Of a stretch of 14,707 nt of DNA, positions 12,477 through 14,707 are shown in pieces. Position numbers and translations under genes: made by a program. How positions within the stretch are numbered: position 1 is the stretch's first letter; each line of letters opens with the position of its first letter. A model generated the notes under the pieces. The model did not search any database. It saw only the letters and a list, made by a program, of their open reading frames with translations, and was not told the origin of the DNA. Source of the stretch: Firmicutes bacterium CAG:95 (lineage in GTDB: Bacteria > Bacillota > Clostridia > Lachnospirales > Lachnospiraceae); NCBI GenBank assembly GCA_000438155.1, contig FR902902.1, positions 1 through 14,707 on the forward strand, in the 5' to 3' direction.

Positions 12477-13150
12477 ATGGTATCACCTCCAATCAGATAG
12501 CCTTCTCCGATACGGTTATGGATGGGATCATAGCCCAGTCCGGAGCGTAGCTTTTTGCGCAGGGAAGAGATATGCACCCGGATGGAGTTGCTGAAATTGT
12601 CTACACTGTTGTCCCAGACATGCTCCATCAGCTCTTCCTGACTCACCGGACGTCCCTGATGTACCATCAGGTATTCCAGAATGCCGGTTTCCTTACGTGT
12701 AAGAGAGAGGCTCTGTCCCTTTACGCTGGCGGCTCTTGTACGTGTATCGAAGGTCAGATCTTTGCAGGTAAGAAGTACATCCTGTTGGGTGAACTGCCGC
12801 AGGGTCAGGCTGCGGATCCGCGCTTCCAGTTCTGCCAGGTGAAAGGGCTTGGCCAGATAGTCGTTGGCTCCGGCATCCAGTCCGGCCACCTTATCCTCCA
12901 CTCCACTCCGGGCAGAGAGGATCAGAACCCGCGTTTCGTGGTCAGTCTGCCGTAAAGTACGCAGTACAGTCATGCCATCTTTGCCGGGCAGGTTCAGATC
13001 AAGCAGTACCAGATCATAGTGTTCTGTATATAACAGTTCCAGTGCTTCTTCTCCATCGTGACAGAAGTCTACGCTATAGGCAAGACGGCGCAGGTCACGG
13101 ACAATGGTTTCGCACAGGGCACGTTCATCTTCAATTACTAACAGGTGCAT
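12473..13150 (-). CDS. OmpR/PhoB family response regulator
   Basis: The 225-residue DNA-binding regulator has a receiver domain (1-115) with acidic pocket E7/D8, phospho-acceptor D51 in LLDLNLPG, Ser79 in LILSAR and K101 in AKPF. The winged-helix domain (about 125-222) has the LTRKETGILEYL entry helix, NSIRVHISSLRKKL recognition helix and IGEGYLI wing. The ribosome site AAGGAGG lies ten bases before ATG. It is the first gene of a two-gene operon with the kinase. A minus-strand promoter and three palindromes lie directly upstream, suggesting self-regulation. The operon is divergent from the thioredoxin lipoprotein gene, which is a plausible target. Confidence 0.95.
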   Translation of the reverse strand: MHLLVIEDERALCETIVRDLRRLAYSVDFCHDGEEALELLYTEHYDLVLLDLNLPGKDGMTVLRTLRQTDHETRVLILSARSGVEDKVAGLDAGANDYLAKPFHLAELEARIRSLTLRQFTQQDVLLTCKDLTFDTRTRAASVKGQSLSLTRKETGILEYLMVHQGRPVSQEELMEHVWDNSVDNFSNSIRVHISSLRKKLRSGLGYDPIHNRIGEGYLIGGDTI

Positions 13151-13159
13151 GAAAGAAGT

Positions 13160-13212
13160 CCTCCTTCTTATTATAATAAGAATCTTGTGATCAGAATCTG
13201 ATAGAACAGTTC
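13160..13212 (-). promoter_or_regulatory. Cluster of three palindromes before the response regulator gene
   Basis: TTCTTATTATAATAAGAA (13165-13182) is an exact 18-bp palindrome whose edge overlaps the AAGGAGG ribosome site. ATCAGAATCTGAT (13190-13202) is a 13-base palindrome and GAACAGTTC (13204-13212) a 9-base one. All lie downstream of the minus-strand -10, in the leader. They could be operators or RNA hairpins limiting translation. Confidence 0.6.
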
Positions 13213-13218
13213 AGTTAC

Positions 13219-13227
13219 ATTATATCA
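13219..13227 (-). promoter_or_regulatory. Extended -10 promoter for the two-component operon
   Basis: On the minus strand TGATATAAT is a full extended -10 (TGnTATAAT). No good -35 is seen, as is common with extended -10 promoters. The transcript should start near 13212, leaving a leader of about 60 bases. Confidence 0.6.
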
Positions 13228-13284
13228 AAGATAAATAAATTCCGCGTTAAATTTCTATTCTTAACAGAAACTTTAATTTCCATA

Positions 13285-13293
13285 TGCTATACT
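13285..13293 (+). promoter_or_regulatory. Extended -10 promoter for the thioredoxin lipoprotein gene
   Basis: TGCTATACT is an extended -10 with one mismatch and no clear -35. The leader would be about 120 bases and contains a small hairpin, CCTTAC (13358-13363) with GTAAGG (13369-13374). It is divergent from the two-component promoter about 60 bases away, so shared control is possible. Confidence 0.5.
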
Positions 13294-13420
13294 GGGATCA
13301 TACCTGCAGCAGAAAGTGTAAGATAACAATAAACCTATGCCGGCAGGATGGATCATTCCTTACAGATCGTAAGGGGTATCCGCCATAAATATATTGTAGT
13401 AGAAAGGATAAGAACAACAC

Positions 13421-14470
13421 ATGAAAAAAAGAAATTCAGCCGGCAGACTGCTGGCAATACTACTTGTTGCTTTGCTGGTGCCGGCTATGACAGCCTGCAG
13501 CGCAAAGGATGGAGATCAGATGACAGAGCAGACAGAGCAGACAGAGCAGACAGAGCAGAGTGAAACCGGCTCTGTCACGAGTGACGAACCGCAAAACGAA
13601 GAGGAAGCGCTTGCTTTGTACAAGGAACTGATGGAGCAGGAGAACAAAATCCTCTCAGAGAATACAGATCTCTGGGAAAAGGTGTATCTGGAAGCTGACA
13701 AGGGAATGGCAATGCTTGAGGATGGAAAAAACTACGGTGAATTTCTGCTTAAGACCATTGAAGCGGTGAAGGATCAGTTTACAGAGGAGGAGCTGAAGAC
13801 GCTTCAGAGTGCAGCGGAGAAGATCAGTGAGCTCGAAAGCAGACTGACGATGCTGGAGGAAAAATATCCGGAGGTTGCCCAGAAATATCTGGATAGCGGA
13901 ATGAGCATGGAGGCAGACAGCGATGATGCGGACAGCGGAATGAGTATGCCGGCAGACAGCAGTGACAACAGCACGGAGACGTCATCCGATGACAGCAATG
14001 CACAGAAGTTCCCTGACTTTGAGGGAAAGGATCTGGACGGAAATGAAGTAAAGAGCAGCGAGCTGTTTGCAGGTAATGCCGTTACGGTTGTGAATTTCTG
14101 GTTTACCACCTGTGGACCCTGTGTGGGTGAGCTTTCAGAGCTGGATGCACTGAATAAGGAGCTTGAAGGAAAAGGAGGAGCGCTGATCGGCGTGAATTCC
14201 TTTACACTGGACGGTAATGAGAACGAAATTGCAGAAGCAAAGGACGTGCTGGCAAAGAATGGTGCAGCTTATCAGAACGTGTACTTTGCGTCTGACAGCG
14301 AGGCAGGAAAATTTACAATGAATATTTATGCCTATCCGACTACTTATGTGGTTGACCGCAACGGCAACCTGGTAGGTGATCCTATCGTAGGTGCCATCAC
14401 GGAAAAGAAGCAGAAGAAGATGCTTGAGGAACTGATTGATCAGGCACTTGCAGCCGATCAGCAACAATAG
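13421..14470 (+). CDS. TlpA/ResA-like thioredoxin-fold lipoprotein
   Basis: The 349-residue protein is exported and lipid-anchored: basic start, hydrophobic LLAILLVALLVPA, then lipobox MTAC with C26. A low-complexity TEQ spacer (four 9-bp DNA repeats) follows. A helical, Glu-rich middle domain (about 60-155) and a Ser/Asp linker with a duplicated DSGMSM-x-AD unit lead to the redox domain (about 197-345). That domain has the VVNFWFTTCGPC motif (active site C231 and C234), the YAYPTTYVVDRNG segment with the cis-Pro, and the GAITEK end. It should reduce or resolve disulfides outside the membrane. No CcdA-type membrane electron donor gene is next to it here. The weak AGAAAGGA site is about 12 bases before ATG. 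Confidence 0.9.
   Translation: MKKRNSAGRLLAILLVALLVPAMTACSAKDGDQMTEQTEQTEQTEQSETGSVTSDEPQNEEEALALYKELMEQENKILSENTDLWEKVYLEADKGMAMLEDGKNYGEFLLKTIEAVKDQFTEEELKTLQSAAEKISELESRLTMLEEKYPEVAQKYLDSGMSMEADSDDADSGMSMPADSSDNSTETSSDDSNAQKFPDFEGKDLDGNEVKSSELFAGNAVTVVNFWFTTCGPCVGELSELDALNKELEGKGGALIGVNSFTLDGNENEIAEAKDVLAKNGAAYQNVYFASDSEAGKFTMNIYAYPTTYVVDRNGNLVGDPIVGAITEKKQKKMLEELIDQALAADQQQ
13523..13558 (+). repeat. Four exact 9-bp tandem repeats inside the lipoprotein gene
   Basis: ACAGAGCAG is repeated four times, encoding Thr-Glu-Gln units just after the lipid anchor. Slippage would change the spacer by whole codons, so length can vary without frameshift. Confidence 0.9.
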
Positions 14471-14554
14471 TTGATAGAGCCTTACCTTTCGTGCTAAAAT
14501 AGTAACGGTTCAGAGCAACCGCAAGCTGCAGATTACACGGAAACAGAGGTCGAA

Positions 14555-14707
14555 ATGCCAGAAGAAACAACACATAAGCGCCGCGTGCGTTATAAGGGAA
14601 CACATCCCAGAGCATTTGAAGAAAAGTATAAAGAGCATGATCCTGAGAAATATGCCGATACGGTAGCTAAGGTAATCGAGAAGGGGAGTACTCCCGCAGG
14701 AATGCAT
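14555..14707 (+). CDS. rsmH: RsmH-like 16S rRNA (cytosine-N4) methyltransferase, 5' part only
   Basis: The 51 codons seen begin MPEETTHKRRVRYKGTHP, go through FEEKYKEHDPEKYAD, and end KGSTPAGMH at the window edge. This basic N-terminal extension ending in the P-x-G-x-H segment is what I recall from a clostridial RsmH variant, just before its SAM-binding domain. The frame is open back to 14498 without any start codon (NSNGSEQPQAADYTETEVE), and that stretch also looks like native protein. The true start may have been lost, or ATG 14555 may be used with the weak GAGGT upstream. A TAA at 14495-14497 closes the frame. The catalytic part is outside the window. Confidence 0.55.
   Translation, partial: MPEETTHKRRVRYKGTHPRAFEEKYKEHDPEKYADTVAKVIEKGSTPAGMH

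Noticed and set aside
1..14707. tRNA or rRNA genes
   Set aside because: No cloverleaf with a TTCGA arm and CCA-type end, and no rRNA-like segment, was seen on either strand.

Overview
The window reads as a low-to-moderate GC Gram-positive chromosome, most likely a gut Lachnospiraceae-type Clostridia. This is inferred from strong AGGAGG ribosome sites, InlB-repeat surface proteins, a GTP-free Cof-type HAD hydrolase, an OmpR/HK pair, a CIRCE-like heat-shock operator, and an rsmH-like gene with a long basic N-terminal extension. No species can be named from sequence alone.

Layout. 1-3021: a cell-surface cluster (end of a beta-repeat protein, a three-repeat InlB-type membrane-anchored protein, a two-helix membrane protein, and a secreted protein split by an in-frame amber codon), ending in a gene remnant and a hairpin. 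3235-4245: an orphan YhcG/DUF1016 PDDEXK nuclease. 4649-5428: a Cof-type HAD phosphatase. 5473-8199: a decayed defence island bounded by a perfect 25-bp direct repeat. It holds the tail of an AbrB-like antitoxin fused to a few codons of a probable PIN toxin, the C-terminal third of BREX PglX, an intact three-gene DUF3791 / DUF3990 (ADP-ribosyltransferase-like) / small-protein cassette with ATGA-type overlaps, and the N-terminus of BREX PglZ. 8187-8986: an hsp20 gene with a strong promoter overlapping a degenerate CIRCE operator. 9116-10456 (minus): a MATE exporter. 10685-11300: a collapsed ABC-exporter/GldG/DUF4340 operon reduced to fragments. 11343-13150 (minus): a sensor kinase and response regulator. 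13421-14470: a TlpA/ResA-like thioredoxin lipoprotein, divergent from the two-component pair. 14555-end: the start of an RsmH-like 16S rRNA methyltransferase.

The theme is decay by deletion: at least five genes are broken by frameshift, nonsense codon or internal deletion, often leaving recognisable termini joined together. Against this background the nested DUF3791-DUF3990-small ORF trio is fully open and translationally coupled while the BREX genes on both sides are wrecked. That makes it the best candidate for an autonomous toxin-antitoxin or anti-phage module. Family assignments come from recalled family features, not from a search.
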